A stretch of DNA of 64,000 bases from Octadecabacter dasysiphoniae (GCF_021532615.1 NZ_JAKGAQ010000004.1:186001-250000), one strand, 5' to 3'; positions 33,493-43,385 are shown, counted from the stretch's first letter. Notes: generated by a model from the sequence alone, not told the origin. Translations and numbers: made by a program.

Positions 33493-34674
33493 ATGATCGC
33501 TACTGTCCTGCCCACCTACACCCGTGCCCCGCTGAATTTCGTCAGCGGCGAAGGAACCTGGCTGGTGGAACAAGACGGGCGACGCTTTCTTGATCTTGGC
33601 GCAGGCATTGCGGTGAATGTGTTGGGTCATGCGCACCCGGCGCTGGTGGATGCGCTGACCAAACAGGCAAACACCCTATGGCATGTGTCCAACCTGTATC
33701 ACATCGGCCCGCAACAGGCCCTGGCGGATAAGCTGGCCGAACACACCTTTGCCGACACGACGTTTTTCACCAACTCCGGCACCGAAGCCTGTGAACTGGC
33801 TGTCAAAATGGCCCGTAAATACCACCACGACAATGGCGCGCCCGAACGCACAGATATCATCACGTTCGATGGGTCGTTTCACGGCAGATCATCCGCAGGC
33901 ATCGCCGCCGCCGGATCCGAGAAAATGACCGCTGGCTTTGGCCCGCTGCTGCCCGGTTTTATCCACCTGCCGTTCGGCGATCACGATGCACTCACCGAGG
34001 CGGCGAAATCCCCGACCGTCGGCGCGATCATGGTCGAACCCGTGCAGGGCGAAGGCGGGATCAGACCGCTGCCCGACGCCTGCCTCAAGGGGCTGCGCGA
34101 TCTGTGCGATGAACACGGCATCCTGATGATCCTCGACGAAGTCCAATGCGGCGTTGGCCGCACGGGCAAACTGTTCGCCCATGAATGGTCCGGCATCACG
34201 CCTGACATCATGATGGTCGCCAAAGGCATCGGCGGGGGCTTTCCACTGGGCGCGGTCTTGGCGACTGAAAACGCGGCAAGCGGCATGACTGCAGGCACCC
34301 ACGGATCCACCTATGGCGGCAACCCGCTGGCCTGTGCTGTGGGCTGCGCGGTGATGGACATCGTGACAAACCCCGATTTTCTGGCCGACGTAAACCGCAA
34401 GGCAGGCCTGCTGCGCCAGAAACTCGAAGGCCTCGTTGCCGCACATCCGCAAGTCTTTGCTGAGGTCCGCGGCAGTGGCCTGATGCTTGGCCTCAAATGC
34501 GTGGCGAGCAATATGGATGTGGTCAACGCGGGCTACAGCAACGATTTGATCACCATTCCTGCGGCAGACAATGTGGTGCGCCTTCTGCCGCCCCTCAACA
34601 TCACAACGCCCGAGATTGATGAGGCATTCACCCGCCTTGAAAAGACCGCAACGCAGGTCGCCCTCAATGTCTGA
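33493..34674 (+). CDS. argD: Acetylornithine aminotransferase
   Basis: The 393-aa class III PLP enzyme exchanges the amino group of glutamate with N-acetylglutamate semialdehyde in arginine synthesis. Shown are 'VLPTYTRAPLNFVSGEGTWL', 'FFTNSGTEACELAVKMARKY', 'ITFDGSFHGRSSAGIAAAG', 'LMILDEVQCGVGRTGKLF' and the PLP lysine in 'MMVAKGIGGGFPLGAVLA'. argF follows with only a small GNAT gene between them, supporting ArgD over GabT. AAAGGAAG precedes the ATG. Its 3' end overlaps the next gene by 8 bases. Confidence 0.93.
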   Translation: MIATVLPTYTRAPLNFVSGEGTWLVEQDGRRFLDLGAGIAVNVLGHAHPALVDALTKQANTLWHVSNLYHIGPQQALADKLAEHTFADTTFFTNSGTEACELAVKMARKYHHDNGAPERTDIITFDGSFHGRSSAGIAAAGSEKMTAGFGPLLPGFIHLPFGDHDALTEAAKSPTVGAIMVEPVQGEGGIRPLPDACLKGLRDLCDEHGILMILDEVQCGVGRTGKLFAHEWSGITPDIMMVAKGIGGGFPLGAVLATENAASGMTAGTHGSTYGGNPLACAVGCAVMDIVTNPDFLADVNRKAGLLRQKLEGLVAAHPQVFAEVRGSGLMLGLKCVASNMDVVNAGYSNDLITIPAADNVVRLLPPLNITTPEIDEAFTRLEKTATQVALNV

Positions 34675-35149
34675 CTATACGTTCCGGCCCATGACACGCG
34701 CAGACCTGCCGATGTTCAAAGACTGGCTGTCCGAGCCCCACATCGACGGCTGGTGGGGCGAGGGCGGCGCAGAGGCCCGCCTTGCGCAAGACGACATGGA
34801 CAAAGACATCGTGGACATGCGCATCGTACATGTGGATGGCGCACCCTTCGCCTATATCCAAGATTACAACGCCCATGCATTCGGCGCGCCGCAATATGTT
34901 GGCTTTGATGAAAACGCCCGTGCGATCGACACGTTTCTGGGCGATCCGGCGTTTCTTGGCAAAGGGCATGGCACAGGCTACCTCGCCGCGCGCCTGTCTG
35001 AATTGCGACGACATTATCCTGTCATCCTCACGGATCCCGACCCGGCAAACAAACGTGCAATCGCCGCATACACCCGCGCCGGGTTCCGGCCCGAAAAAAT
35101 CACACCCTGCGAAGACGGCGACCCCGTCCAAGTTATGGTCCATCCCTAA
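34667..35149 (+). CDS. GNAT family N-acetyltransferase
   Basis: The 160-aa protein resembles the AAC(6')/siderophore-type acetyltransferase branch: 'FRPMTRADLPMFKDWLSEPH', 'PFAYIQDYNAHAFG', 'GDPAFLGKGHGTGYLAARLS' (acetyl-CoA loop) and 'DPANKRAIAAYTRAGFRPEK'. The substrate is unknown; aminoglycoside modification should not be assumed. The ATG at 34667 overlaps the argD stop by 8 bases, so it is translationally coupled within the argD-argF operon, which suggests a link to amino-acid metabolism (inference). Confidence 0.85.
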   Translation: MSDYTFRPMTRADLPMFKDWLSEPHIDGWWGEGGAEARLAQDDMDKDIVDMRIVHVDGAPFAYIQDYNAHAFGAPQYVGFDENARAIDTFLGDPAFLGKGHGTGYLAARLSELRRHYPVILTDPDPANKRAIAAYTRAGFRPEKITPCEDGDPVQVMVHP

Positions 35150-35164
35150 TTTAAGCGAACCGAT

Positions 35165-36070
35165 ATGACTCATTTCCTCGATATTCACACAACTTCGCCG
35201 GACGATCTGCGCGCGATCATCGACAACGCCGCCGCCATGAAATCGGCCCGCGCTGGATTGCCCAAAGGCACGCCGGACGTCGATCAGCCACTGGCCAATC
35301 ACATGGTCGCGCTGATCTTTGAAAAACCATCGACTCGCACGCGCATTTCGTTTGATGTGGGCGTGCGCCAGATGGGCGGTGAAACGATGGTGCTGTCTGG
35401 AAAAGACATGCAACTGGGCCACGGCGAAACCATTGCAGACACCGCGCGCGTGTTGTCCCGCTACGTCGACCTGATCATGATCCGCACGTTCGAAGAACAG
35501 ACGCTGCTGGAAATGGCGGAATATGCCTCTGTGCCCGTGATCAACGGGCTGACCGACCGCACGCACCCCTGCCAGATCATGGCGGATATTCTGACGTTTG
35601 AGGAACACAACGGCCCGATCAAAGGCAAAAAGGTCGTGTGGTCGGGTGACGGCAACAACGTCTTCGCCTCCTTCGCGCATGCGGCCAAACAGTTCGAATT
35701 TGACCTCGTGTTCACAGGGCCAGAGACCCTACAGCCAGAACCCGCACTGGATGGTCTTTACACGACAGTGCGCGATCCTGACGCCGCTGTTGCGGGCGCT
35801 GACCTTGTCGTTACAGACACTTGGGTGTCGATGCACGATCCGCAATCCGCACGTGAACGCCGCCATAACCAGCTGCGCGGCTATCAGGTGAACACGGCGC
35901 TGATGAACAAGGCAAAACCCGACGCCCTGTTCATGCACTGCCTGCCGGCGCACCGCGACGACGAAGCCACATCCGAAGTCATGGACGGCCCCAATTCTGT
36001 CATCTGGGACGAAGCAGAGAACAGATTGCACGCCCAGAAAGCAGTCATGCGCCATTGCTTGGGGAGATAA
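35165..36070 (+). CDS. argF: Ornithine carbamoyltransferase
   Basis: The 301-aa enzyme forms citrulline from ornithine and carbamoyl phosphate. The carbamoyl-phosphate site '[20 protein letters not shown]' and '[17 protein letters not shown]', and the ornithine-binding '[16 protein letters not shown]' and '[20 protein letters not shown]', are intact. The length is typical for the anabolic enzyme. It lies 15 bases after the GNAT gene in the argD operon. The tail faces urtE from the other strand with a 67-base gap. Confidence 0.95.
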   Translation: MTHFLDIHTTSPDDLRAIIDNAAAMKSARAGLPKGTPDVDQPLANHMVALIFEKPSTRTRISFDVGVRQMGGETMVLSGKDMQLGHGETIADTARVLSRYVDLIMIRTFEEQTLLEMAEYASVPVINGLTDRTHPCQIMADILTFEEHNGPIKGKKVVWSGDGNNVFASFAHAAKQFEFDLVFTGPETLQPEPALDGLYTTVRDPDAAVAGADLVVTDTWVSMHDPQSARERRHNQLRGYQVNTALMNKAKPDALFMHCLPAHRDDEATSEVMDGPNSVIWDEAENRLHAQKAVMRHCLGR

Positions 36071-36137
36071 CGCGCCCCCAAAGGGCAGACGCCACGGCAC
36101 AGATCGCCTTAGGAAACTGCAAACCGCGAGGGGCGCG

Positions 36138-36833
36138 TCATACCAACACTTGTTGGTAAAGCGTTTCGCGCGCCAACCCATCGGCGCGGCGGTTGAACGA
36201 CACTTCGCCGCGTTTCATGACAGTGAATTCGTCGCCCAGATCAAAGGCGAAATCGAAATATTGTTCCACCAGCACAATCGCCATCGTCCCTGCTTGGCAC
36301 AGGATGCGGATCACCTCACCGATTTGTTGGATAATATTGGGCTGGATGCCCTCGGTCGGTTCGTCCAGCAACAACACTTTGGGCCGGGTGATCAGCGCGC
36401 GCGCAATGGCCAGCTGCTGCTGTTGCCCGCCCGACAAATCGCCGCCGCGCCGTTGCGCCATATCGCGCAGCACGGGGAACAGATCATAAATATGATCGGG
36501 AATCTGGTGATCCGCTTTGTCCAGACACGCAAATCCGGTTTCTAGGTTTTCTGTCACGGTCATCATCGGGAACACCTCGCGCCCTTGGGGCACATAGGCG
36601 ATCCCGGCTTTGGCTGCTTCGAACGGCGTCGGATGGCCAAGGTTTTGCCCGTCCAAAGTCAGGGTACCATCCACATAAGGATGCCGCCCCGCAATCGCCT
36701 TCAGCAGGCTGGTTTTGCCGACGCCATTGGTGCCCATCAACGCCGTCACCTCGCCCGCCTTCGCGCTTAGGCTCACCCCGTTAAGGATCTGGCTTTGTCC
36801 GTATTTCAGGGTCAAGTCTTTGACATCTAACAT
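36138..36833 (-). CDS. urtE: Urea ABC transporter ATP-binding protein UrtE
   Basis: The 231-aa LivF-like ATPase: Walker A 'GTNGVGKTSLLKAI', signature 'GGDLSGGQQQQLAIARAL', Walker B 'KVLLLDEPTEGIQPNII' and the switch 'VLVEQYFDFAFDLGDEF'. UrtE and UrtD energise the UrtBC channel. The ATG at 36833 lies one base after the urtD stop, which fixes the start; the longer frame upstream is inside urtD. It is the last gene of urtABCDE. Confidence 0.93.
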   Translation of the reverse strand: MLDVKDLTLKYGQSQILNGVSLSAKAGEVTALMGTNGVGKTSLLKAIAGRHPYVDGTLTLDGQNLGHPTPFEAAKAGIAYVPQGREVFPMMTVTENLETGFACLDKADHQIPDHIYDLFPVLRDMAQRRGGDLSGGQQQQLAIARALITRPKVLLLDEPTEGIQPNIIQQIGEVIRILCQAGTMAIVLVEQYFDFAFDLGDEFTVMKRGEVSFNRRADGLARETLYQQVLV

Positions 36834-36834
36834 T

Positions 36835-37575
36835 TTAACGCCCCAGATAAACGTCAACGACGTCTTTATTTTTCGTCACGTGATCAAGGCTGCCCTCGGC
36901 CAGAACCGACCCTTGATGCAGCACGGTCACCTTGCAATTCAGGCGGCGCACAAATTCCATATCGTGTTCCACGACCACGACAGCACGGGTTTTGGCGGCA
37001 CGCACAAGAATATCCGTCGTCTGTTCCCGTTCCGCAGGTGACATGCCCGCGGCGGGTTCATCCACCAGCAACAAACGCGGGTCTTGCGCCAGCAACATCC
37101 CGATTTCCAACCATTGTTTTTGCCCATGGCTCAGCGCGCCTGACGTCTGGTCCAGCGCACCCGTCAGCCCGATATCATCACTGATCGCACGCACACGGTC
37201 CTCGGCGTCATTGCCACCGCGTTTGAACAAAACATCGAACGGGCGGCGCGGGTTTTTCAGGGCCATGACGATGTTTTCGCGCACAGTTTGCGCCTCGAAC
37301 ACGGTGGGTTTCTGGAACTTGCGGCCAATCCCGGCCTGCGCAATCTGGCTTTCGTTCATCCCCAACAACGACACAGATTTTTCGCCCCAGATCACACGCC
37401 CTTCGTCGGGTTTGGTTTTGCCCGTCACGATATCCATAAACGTGGTTTTGCCTGCGCCATTGGGGCCAATCACGGCGCGCATTTCCGGCTCTGCGATCTG
37501 GATCGACAGATTGTTGATCGCCTTGAATCCGTCAAAATTGACGGACACACCCGACACTTCAAGAAGCGTGCTCAT
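36835..37575 (-). CDS. urtD: Urea ABC transporter ATP-binding protein UrtD
   Basis: The 246-aa LivG-like ATPase has Walker A 'IGPNGAGKTTFMDIVTG', signature 'SGALSHGQKQWLEIGMLLA', Walker B 'LLLVDEPAAGMSPAE' and 'VVVEHDMEFVRRLN'. The 'LSHGQKQW' signature is typical of UrtD. The ATG at 37575 overlaps the urtC stop by 4 bases (ATGA). Urea uptake by this system supplies urease or urea amidolyase, neither of which is in the window. Confidence 0.93.
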   Translation of the reverse strand: MSTLLEVSGVSVNFDGFKAINNLSIQIAEPEMRAVIGPNGAGKTTFMDIVTGKTKPDEGRVIWGEKSVSLLGMNESQIAQAGIGRKFQKPTVFEAQTVRENIVMALKNPRRPFDVLFKRGGNDAEDRVRAISDDIGLTGALDQTSGALSHGQKQWLEIGMLLAQDPRLLLVDEPAAGMSPAEREQTTDILVRAAKTRAVVVVEHDMEFVRRLNCKVTVLHQGSVLAEGSLDHVTKNKDVVDVYLGR

Positions 37576-38747
37576 GCGGTGTCCCCTTTTCGTTTCGCGA
37601 TCAGGTCGAACACTCCGCCGATGCCCTTCGGAAAGAACAGCGTGACCACCACGAACGTCAGCCCCAGCAGCACGAGCCACCAATCCGTCCATTGCACCAC
37701 ATAAAATCCAAGGTTGATGTCAGGGGCCGCACCGCCTGTGAACCACGACGACATCAACGACACGACAGCGGCCCCGATCACCGCACCATAAAGCCGGCCC
37801 CGCCCGCCAATCGCCACCCAAACCGCCAGATAAATCGATGCGATGGGGGCAATTTCGGCGGGGTTGATGATGCCCGCCTGCGGATAATACAGCGCACCCG
37901 CGATCCCCGCGACCATGGCCGTGACAGTGAACACAAACAACTTGTAGCTTTCGACATGATAGCCAAGAAACCGCACCCGCGCTTCGTTGTCGCGAATGGC
38001 ACGGATCACAGACCCGAGCTTGCCCGACACGATCCACGCAAACAAAACATACCCCGCCCCAAGGGCGAACGCGGACCCCCAGAAAAACCACAGTGACAGC
38101 GTGGCCTGTGACACGGCCTCAAGGCCCGGCACATTCTGCAACCCCGACAACCCGTTGTTGCCGCGCAGTCCGGTGTCGTTCTGAAAGAAATACAGAGATA
38201 GCGCCAATGTCATCGCCTGTGTCAGGATCGACAGATAAACCCCCGTGACGCGGCTGCGAAACGCCAGCCAGCCAAACACAAGCGCCAGCAAACCGGGCAC
38301 CAGAACCACCGCCAAAAGCTGCAAAGTCAGGGAATGGGACAGCGCCCAGATCATCGGAAAATCCGAACTGCCCACCACCCCGAAAATCTGGCTGCCAATG
38401 GCGGTCGTCACCTCATCCGGTGTGGGCGGCAACGTCGCGTTTTGCAGCGATGCGACCACGATGTCTTCGGTGCGCGCATACATCAACCACATGCCAATCG
38501 CGTAGCCACCGATGCCGAAAAAGGCAAAATGCCCAAGGCTCAGGATACCGCAATACCCCCAGACCACATCCATCGCGATGGCCACCAGACACAGGCACAA
38601 CGTCTTGCCCAACGTCTTGAGAAACGAGGTCGAGATGATGTCAGCGCCCAAAGCCTCAGAACACAGCGTCACCACAACAGTGAACACCGACAGCCCCAAC
38701 AGGAACCACAACACCGACGGATTTTTGCCAATAAACGTGTTTTGCAT
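37572..38747 (-). CDS. urtC: Urea ABC transporter permease UrtC
   Basis: The 391-aa LivM-like permease has about ten membrane helices. Shown are 'ALGADIISTSFLKTLGKTLC', 'GYCGILSLGHFAFFGIGGYA' (the conserved permease loop) and 'AGIAGALYYPQAGIINPAEI', which is common to UrtC. The start ATG lies 3 bases after the urtB stop. It forms the transmembrane pore together with UrtB. Confidence 0.93.
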   Translation of the reverse strand: MQNTFIGKNPSVLWFLLGLSVFTVVVTLCSEALGADIISTSFLKTLGKTLCLCLVAIAMDVVWGYCGILSLGHFAFFGIGGYAIGMWLMYARTEDIVVASLQNATLPPTPDEVTTAIGSQIFGVVGSSDFPMIWALSHSLTLQLLAVVLVPGLLALVFGWLAFRSRVTGVYLSILTQAMTLALSLYFFQNDTGLRGNNGLSGLQNVPGLEAVSQATLSLWFFWGSAFALGAGYVLFAWIVSGKLGSVIRAIRDNEARVRFLGYHVESYKLFVFTVTAMVAGIAGALYYPQAGIINPAEIAPIASIYLAVWVAIGGRGRLYGAVIGAAVVSLMSSWFTGGAAPDINLGFYVVQWTDWWLVLLGLTFVVVTLFFPKGIGGVFDLIAKRKGDTA

Positions 38748-38750
38748 GGC

Positions 38751-40676
38751 TTAATCCCCCGCCGCGCGACCCTTAAGGGCGACAATGCCCTTGGGTCTGA
38801 ACTGGATGAACAGAATGACAAACAGGATCATGTAGGTTTGCGCGGCCAGCGTGTTTGACGGGTTCAACCACTCGATCCCCTTTTGGCCAAAGCCGATCAT
38901 CGCAGCCCCCGCCAACGTGCCCCAGACATTGCCGACCCCGCCCACAACGACCGTCATGAAACTTTGCACGATGTAATCGGACCCCATTTCAGACGTGACC
39001 TTGGCATAAAGCCCAATGGCCACGCCCGCGATCCCCGCAATCCCGGACCCAAGCCCGAAGGTCATCATGTTGATGCGGTCGGGATTGATCCCCATGCTTG
39101 ATGCCATGCCGGGGTTTTGCGTCACCGCGCGCACCTCAAGCCCCAGCCGCGTGCGTTTGAGGATATACAGGATCAAGCCCAGAAAAATCAGCGCCAGCAC
39201 AAAGATCGCGATGCGGATATAGCTGATCTGGATCACATCATTCAAAACCCACGCCCCCGCCAGCCAATCGGGCGACGTAAGGGGCCGTGCCTGCGTGCCA
39301 AAGATGTTCTTGGCCAGTTGCTGCAACGCGATCGAAATGCCGAACGTCGCCAGCAGGGTTTCAAGGGGGCGGTGATACAAATGGCGGATCACGAGGCGTT
39401 CCATCGCCACCCCGGCCGCAAACGTCACCGCAAATGCCAGCGGCAATGCGACGATAATCGACACGGTGTAATTTGGGATGAACTGCTGCACCACAAAGCC
39501 CGTATAGGCGCCCATCATGATGAATTCGCCGTGGGCCATATTGATGACGCCCATCACCCCGAACGTGATCGCCAGCCCAATCGCGGCCAAGAAAAAGATC
39601 GACGCAAGCGACAGTGCGTCCAACGTCAGATCGACAGCCTGTGCCGTGGACACGCGGGTTTCAACCGACCGCAGTGCGATACTGGCCGCAGCCGTAATTT
39701 CGACGTCATCCTCATCGTAAAGGTCATAAAATACATGGGCCGACAGCGCTGCATCGCGCACGGGTGCCGTGATCAATAAAGGCGCCAATCCTGCATCCGA
39801 CAACGCGGCGTAGGCGGCCTCTCGTTTGGCGGGATCATTCATTTCGGCCACCGCAAACCCCGCGATTGTGTCTGCGTCAATGTTGGCCTCCAACGTCGTG
39901 CGTATATCGGATGGCGTTTGACGCGGCGGGGCCAGATCAGCCTCGACCAACAGCCCATAGGATGCCTCGGGGTCCAGCATCGGATCATGGATCATTGCGA
40001 TATTGCCGTCCGGCGCGCGCTCTGCCACGCCGCTTGATGTCGATAGAATTTGGTTCAACACCGCGCGTGCCTCAACGGATGTATCTGCCGAAAGGGACGT
40101 GATCGCCGCGATGCGATCCGCTGGGCTGTCGGCAAATCGCGCCGACATGAAATTCGCCAATTGCACCTTGCGCGCCTTCAGGGCTGCGTCTGTTTCCCCG
40201 TCAATGGATGCCAAAAGCGGCGCAAGTTGCCCGGCCTCTGGTCGGCGCGCGATGGATGCAACTGCGGTTTCGCGGCGGGTCAAATCGGGATCAAGAAGTT
40301 GAAATTGCACCAATGCGGTGCCAATCACACGGCGCACGCCACCATTGGGGCGAAGCTGCGTGAACCCCGCGGCGGGGGCCATGCTTTGTGCGCCCGTATC
40401 GATGTCTGTCAGGGTCAATTCATCGCCGTCTTCAACCGCAATGTAGAACACCCCGTCGTCGCGCTGCCAGATGTTGCGCTCCACCCATTGTTCAAGGAAA
40501 TCGGTGACTTGCGGCACGCCTGACGCCACCAGATCATCCAGGGCCACGCTGACGGAATTGCGCGACGGGCTGGCGATTTCATCTGTGTGGGTTTGCAAAA
40601 TCGGCTGGAGCGTTTGGGCCGACACCGCCAGCACAGAGCCCATCAAAATCATCAAGGCAAGAAAAGCGTGGCGCAT
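38751..40676 (-). CDS. urtB: Urea ABC transporter permease UrtB (long form)
   Basis: The 641-aa protein has a signal peptide ('HAFLALMILMGSVLAVSAQ'). Residues about 20-350 form an extracytoplasmic helical (HEAT-like) region, and from about residue 355 a LivH-like permease follows ('IFFLAAIGLAITFGVMGVIN', 'AHGEFIMMGAYTGFVV', 'YIVQSFMTVVVGGVGNVWG'). The N-terminal domain is characteristic of UrtB in contrast to the amino-acid permease LivH. It is separated from urtA by a 69-base gap holding a strong hairpin. Confidence 0.93.
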   Translation of the reverse strand: MRHAFLALMILMGSVLAVSAQTLQPILQTHTDEIASPSRNSVSVALDDLVASGVPQVTDFLEQWVERNIWQRDDGVFYIAVEDGDELTLTDIDTGAQSMAPAAGFTQLRPNGGVRRVIGTALVQFQLLDPDLTRRETAVASIARRPEAGQLAPLLASIDGETDAALKARKVQLANFMSARFADSPADRIAAITSLSADTSVEARAVLNQILSTSSGVAERAPDGNIAMIHDPMLDPEASYGLLVEADLAPPRQTPSDIRTTLEANIDADTIAGFAVAEMNDPAKREAAYAALSDAGLAPLLITAPVRDAALSAHVFYDLYDEDDVEITAAASIALRSVETRVSTAQAVDLTLDALSLASIFFLAAIGLAITFGVMGVINMAHGEFIMMGAYTGFVVQQFIPNYTVSIIVALPLAFAVTFAAGVAMERLVIRHLYHRPLETLLATFGISIALQQLAKNIFGTQARPLTSPDWLAGAWVLNDVIQISYIRIAIFVLALIFLGLILYILKRTRLGLEVRAVTQNPGMASSMGINPDRINMMTFGLGSGIAGIAGVAIGLYAKVTSEMGSDYIVQSFMTVVVGGVGNVWGTLAGAAMIGFGQKGIEWLNPSNTLAAQTYMILFVILFIQFRPKGIVALKGRAAGD

Positions 40677-40700
40677 GGTATTCTTTCGGTACTAGGTCGT

Positions 40701-40736
40701 AAAACAGGCGCACGAAGGGTCAGCCCCGTGCGCCTG
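40701..40736 (-). terminator. Attenuator-type terminator between urtA and urtB
   Basis: On the minus strand CAGGCGCACG (40736-40727) pairs perfectly with CGTGCGCCTG (40714-40705) around a 12-base loop, and TTTT follows at 40704-40701. Partial termination here would give more binding protein than permease, a common arrangement in ABC import operons. Confidence 0.75.
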
Positions 40737-40745
40737 AACTTTGAT

Positions 40746-42035
40746 TTAGTAGTTGGATGTCAACTGGACGCAGGTCTCGGTCTCGGTGTTGAACATACCG
40801 CACCCAAGGTCCTTCCAATCAGACGTCAGCACAGCGGATTCCGGCAAGAAATCCGTCCACGCATCGCCCGGAACCTCGGACGTCTGGGAAATAATGTCGA
40901 ACTGACCATCCGCGGTGATTTCACCAATCAAGACCGGCTTAGCGAGGTGGTGGTTGGGCAACATCACGGCCGTGCCACCAGTCAGGTTCGGGAATTCCTG
41001 CCCGTACATCGCGGCGCGCACTGCATCAACATCCGTTGTGCCAGCCGCTTCGACTGCGTTGATCCACATGTTGAAGCCGATGTAATGGGCCTCCATTGGG
41101 TCGTTCGTCACACGGTCTTCACCGGCAAATGCTTGCCAGCTTTCGATAAAGGCGGCATTGGCATCGCCGTCCGCAGACATAAAGTAGTTCCACGCCGCGA
41201 GGTGACCGACCAGATCGGATGTATCAAGACCCGACAGTTCTTCTTCACCGACGGAAAACGCAACGACAGGGATGTCATCGGCTGAAATACCCGCCGCGGC
41301 CAGTTCTTTGTAGAACCCGATGTTGGCGTCGCCGTTGATCGTGGAAATCACGCCAACCTGCTTGCCGTCTTCACCCAAGGCCACAACATCCGCCACAATC
41401 GTCGCCCAGTCAGACTGACCAAACGGCGTGTAGTTCACAAAGATGTCCTCGGACGCGATGCCGTTATCTTGCAGATATTGCTCAAGAATATTGTTGGTGG
41501 TTCTGGGATAGACATAATCTGTGCCAAGCAGAGCAAATTTCTCGACGCCCAGTTCCTCCAGGAAATAGTCAACGGCTGGAATGGCTTGTTGGTTGGGGGC
41601 GGCACCTGTGTAGAACACATTGCGCGACGATTCTTCGCCCTCGTATTGAACAGGATAGAACAGCAGGCCGTTCAGTTCTTCGATGACAGGCAAAACCGAT
41701 TTGCGCGACACGGACGTCCAGTTGCCGAAAATCACGTCAACTTCGTTCACCGTCAGCAATTCGCGTGCCTTTTCCGCAAACAACGGCCAGTCGGACGCGG
41801 GGTCAACAACGACCGCTTCAATCTGACAGCCCAAAACACCACCCGCCGCGTTTTGCTGTTCGATCAGCATCAACATGGTGTCTTTCAACGTGGTTTCGGA
41901 AATCGCCATGGTGCCGGACAAGGAATGCAAAACACCCACTTGGATCGGTTCAGCGCATTCAGCAAAGGCGGACGTGGCGCCAACAGACAGCGCAAGCGCG
42001 GACATAGACGTGAGCAGAGTGGTACGTAAAGTCAA
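40746..42035 (-). CDS. urtA: Urea ABC transporter substrate-binding protein UrtA
   Basis: The 429-aa periplasmic protein has a signal peptide ('LRTTLLTSMSALALSVGATS', then AFA) and the UrtA body: 'IQVGVLHSLSGTMAISETTL', 'QIEAVVVDPASDWPLFAEKA', 'VDVIFGNWTSVSRKSVLPVI' and 'EGEESSRNVFYTGAAPNQQA'. I chose the TTG at 42035 because GGGGG lies 8 bases upstream and it yields a basic, well-formed signal peptide; an ATG at 42092 would add 19 residues. It heads the urtABCDE operon. Confidence 0.9.
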   Translation of the reverse strand: MTLRTTLLTSMSALALSVGATSAFAECAEPIQVGVLHSLSGTMAISETTLKDTMLMLIEQQNAAGGVLGCQIEAVVVDPASDWPLFAEKARELLTVNEVDVIFGNWTSVSRKSVLPVIEELNGLLFYPVQYEGEESSRNVFYTGAAPNQQAIPAVDYFLEELGVEKFALLGTDYVYPRTTNNILEQYLQDNGIASEDIFVNYTPFGQSDWATIVADVVALGEDGKQVGVISTINGDANIGFYKELAAAGISADDIPVVAFSVGEEELSGLDTSDLVGHLAAWNYFMSADGDANAAFIESWQAFAGEDRVTNDPMEAHYIGFNMWINAVEAAGTTDVDAVRAAMYGQEFPNLTGGTAVMLPNHHLAKPVLIGEITADGQFDIISQTSEVPGDAWTDFLPESAVLTSDWKDLGCGMFNTETETCVQLTSNY

Positions 42036-42558
42036 AGGATTAACCCCCAAAAGTGCGGCTGCGGATCCGTCATCCACGCTTTTAAACGCCACACCTGAGT
42101 GCTATTCGGATTACGCAGCTTCAACGTTGCAGCCATGCGGGGGTCGTTATCTGCCAGGATTGCACCCTCGCGTGGCATTATGAGTGTCCCGATGCGGGAC
42201 GGGCTGACCATGCGTTCGATCTTTTGGGGCTTAAAGTTTCAGACCTGAACTTATCCGGCGTGGCCCTCAATTCTTCTGAAATTTCGCCACATTTGGAGGC
42301 AGTTGCCTAAAAATGTCGCTACAGGCGCACGTGCATTATGCGGGCCACACGACAGATGGCCCGCTTTGGGTGCGAAAAGCATACATAAACCACATAGCAG
42401 GCCAATCTGCGCGCTGGCACATCGCCATAAACCGAAACCCGCTTTGGGCTTAACTCCGCCCATCGATGTTTGCGTTACGTTACGTTGTCGTGTCTTTGAC
42501 TTGCCTGAACACCGCTGACGTTTAGGTAAAGCGGTGTTTAAACCATTTATGTGTTCTC
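42036..42558. other. 523-base divergent intergenic region upstream of urtA
   Basis: This holds the presumed promoter and regulatory region for urtABCDE (leftward) and the SGNH hydrolase gene (rightward). I see no good sigma-54 -24/-12 pair on the urt strand; a TGCCAC...GTGC sequence around 42164-42180 on the minus strand has CC in place of the invariant GG. The palindrome-like TTACGTTACGTT near 42475 and an ACACCGCT...AGCGGTGT pair (42509-42537) are the visible structures. Confidence 0.5.
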
Positions 42559-43326
42559 ATGGCTGTCACATTCGATCCATACGCGCCGTCTCTGGTTCAT
42601 CCCGCCCCGCTGTCAAAACCGATGGCGGCGCTGCATCGGCTTGCGTTTTATCCCGTGCTTGTCACGCAAGGCCCTTTCATCAAATTTCGCACCGAACGGC
42701 TGCAAGAACCCAAAGGCGCGCGGCAAGGTGTCATAGGGCAGGGGCCGGATTTGCGTGTGCTGATCGTGGGCGACAGTTCGGCGGCGGGCGTGGGCGTGGC
42801 GACACAATCACAGGCCTTGTCCGGGCGTTTGGCCTACGGTCTGGCACCCTATGCGCGGCTGGATTGGGAAATGGTGGCGCGCTGTGGTGATACGACCCCC
42901 ATGGCGCTTAAACGTGTGAAGGCCGCCCAACCACGGCGTGCGGATGTGGCCGTCGTGGCGCTGGGCGTGAATGACATCATGCGCGGCACACGGCTGGCCC
43001 GCTGGCTGGAACAAACCGAACACCTGCTGGATCATTTGACCCGCACCATTGGCGTCGGGCATGTGTATCTGTCGGGGCTGCCCGCAGTGTCACAATTTCC
43101 GCGCCTGCCCAACCCCCTCCGCTGGAGCATGGGCCATCAGGCCGAACGTTTTGATCGCGGCCTGCGCGCCTTGGTCAGCACGCGCGACGACACAACCCTG
43201 ATCCCCGCTGATATGGCGCTCACGGCGGACAACATGGCGCGGGACGGCTTTCATCCCGGCCCCAAAGTCTACGCCTTCTGGGCAGACCTGATCGTTGCAC
43301 AAATTCGCGAGGACCGCGGGTTGTGA
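42559..43326 (+). CDS. SGNH/GDSL hydrolase family protein
   Basis: In this 255-aa protein block I 'RVLIVGDSSAAGVGVATQ' has the catalytic serine, block III is 'VVALGVNDIMRGTR' (N-D) and block V is 'MARDGFHPGPKVYAFWADL' (D-x-x-H). These are esterases or lipases of the SGNH fold. No signal peptide is present ('MAVTFDPYAPSLVHPAPLSK'), so it is probably cytosolic. The substrate is unknown. It precedes the 6-phosphogluconate dehydrogenase gene by 59 bases. Confidence 0.87.
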   Translation: MAVTFDPYAPSLVHPAPLSKPMAALHRLAFYPVLVTQGPFIKFRTERLQEPKGARQGVIGQGPDLRVLIVGDSSAAGVGVATQSQALSGRLAYGLAPYARLDWEMVARCGDTTPMALKRVKAAQPRRADVAVVALGVNDIMRGTRLARWLEQTEHLLDHLTRTIGVGHVYLSGLPAVSQFPRLPNPLRWSMGHQAERFDRGLRALVSTRDDTTLIPADMALTADNMARDGFHPGPKVYAFWADLIVAQIREDRGL

Positions 43327-43385
43327 CCTTGTGATAGTGCCCCCTTCGGCCTAGCTGTTTGCGAACATCAACGAAGGACACAATC

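Noticed and set aside
36070..36138. Inverted repeat ACGCGCCCC/GGGGCGCGT between argF and urtE
   Set aside because: The loop is about 50 bases and no T-run follows; too weak to call a terminator.
42164..42180. Sigma-54-like promoter upstream of urtA
   Set aside because: The minus-strand TGCCAC...GTGC has the right spacing, but the invariant GG is CC.
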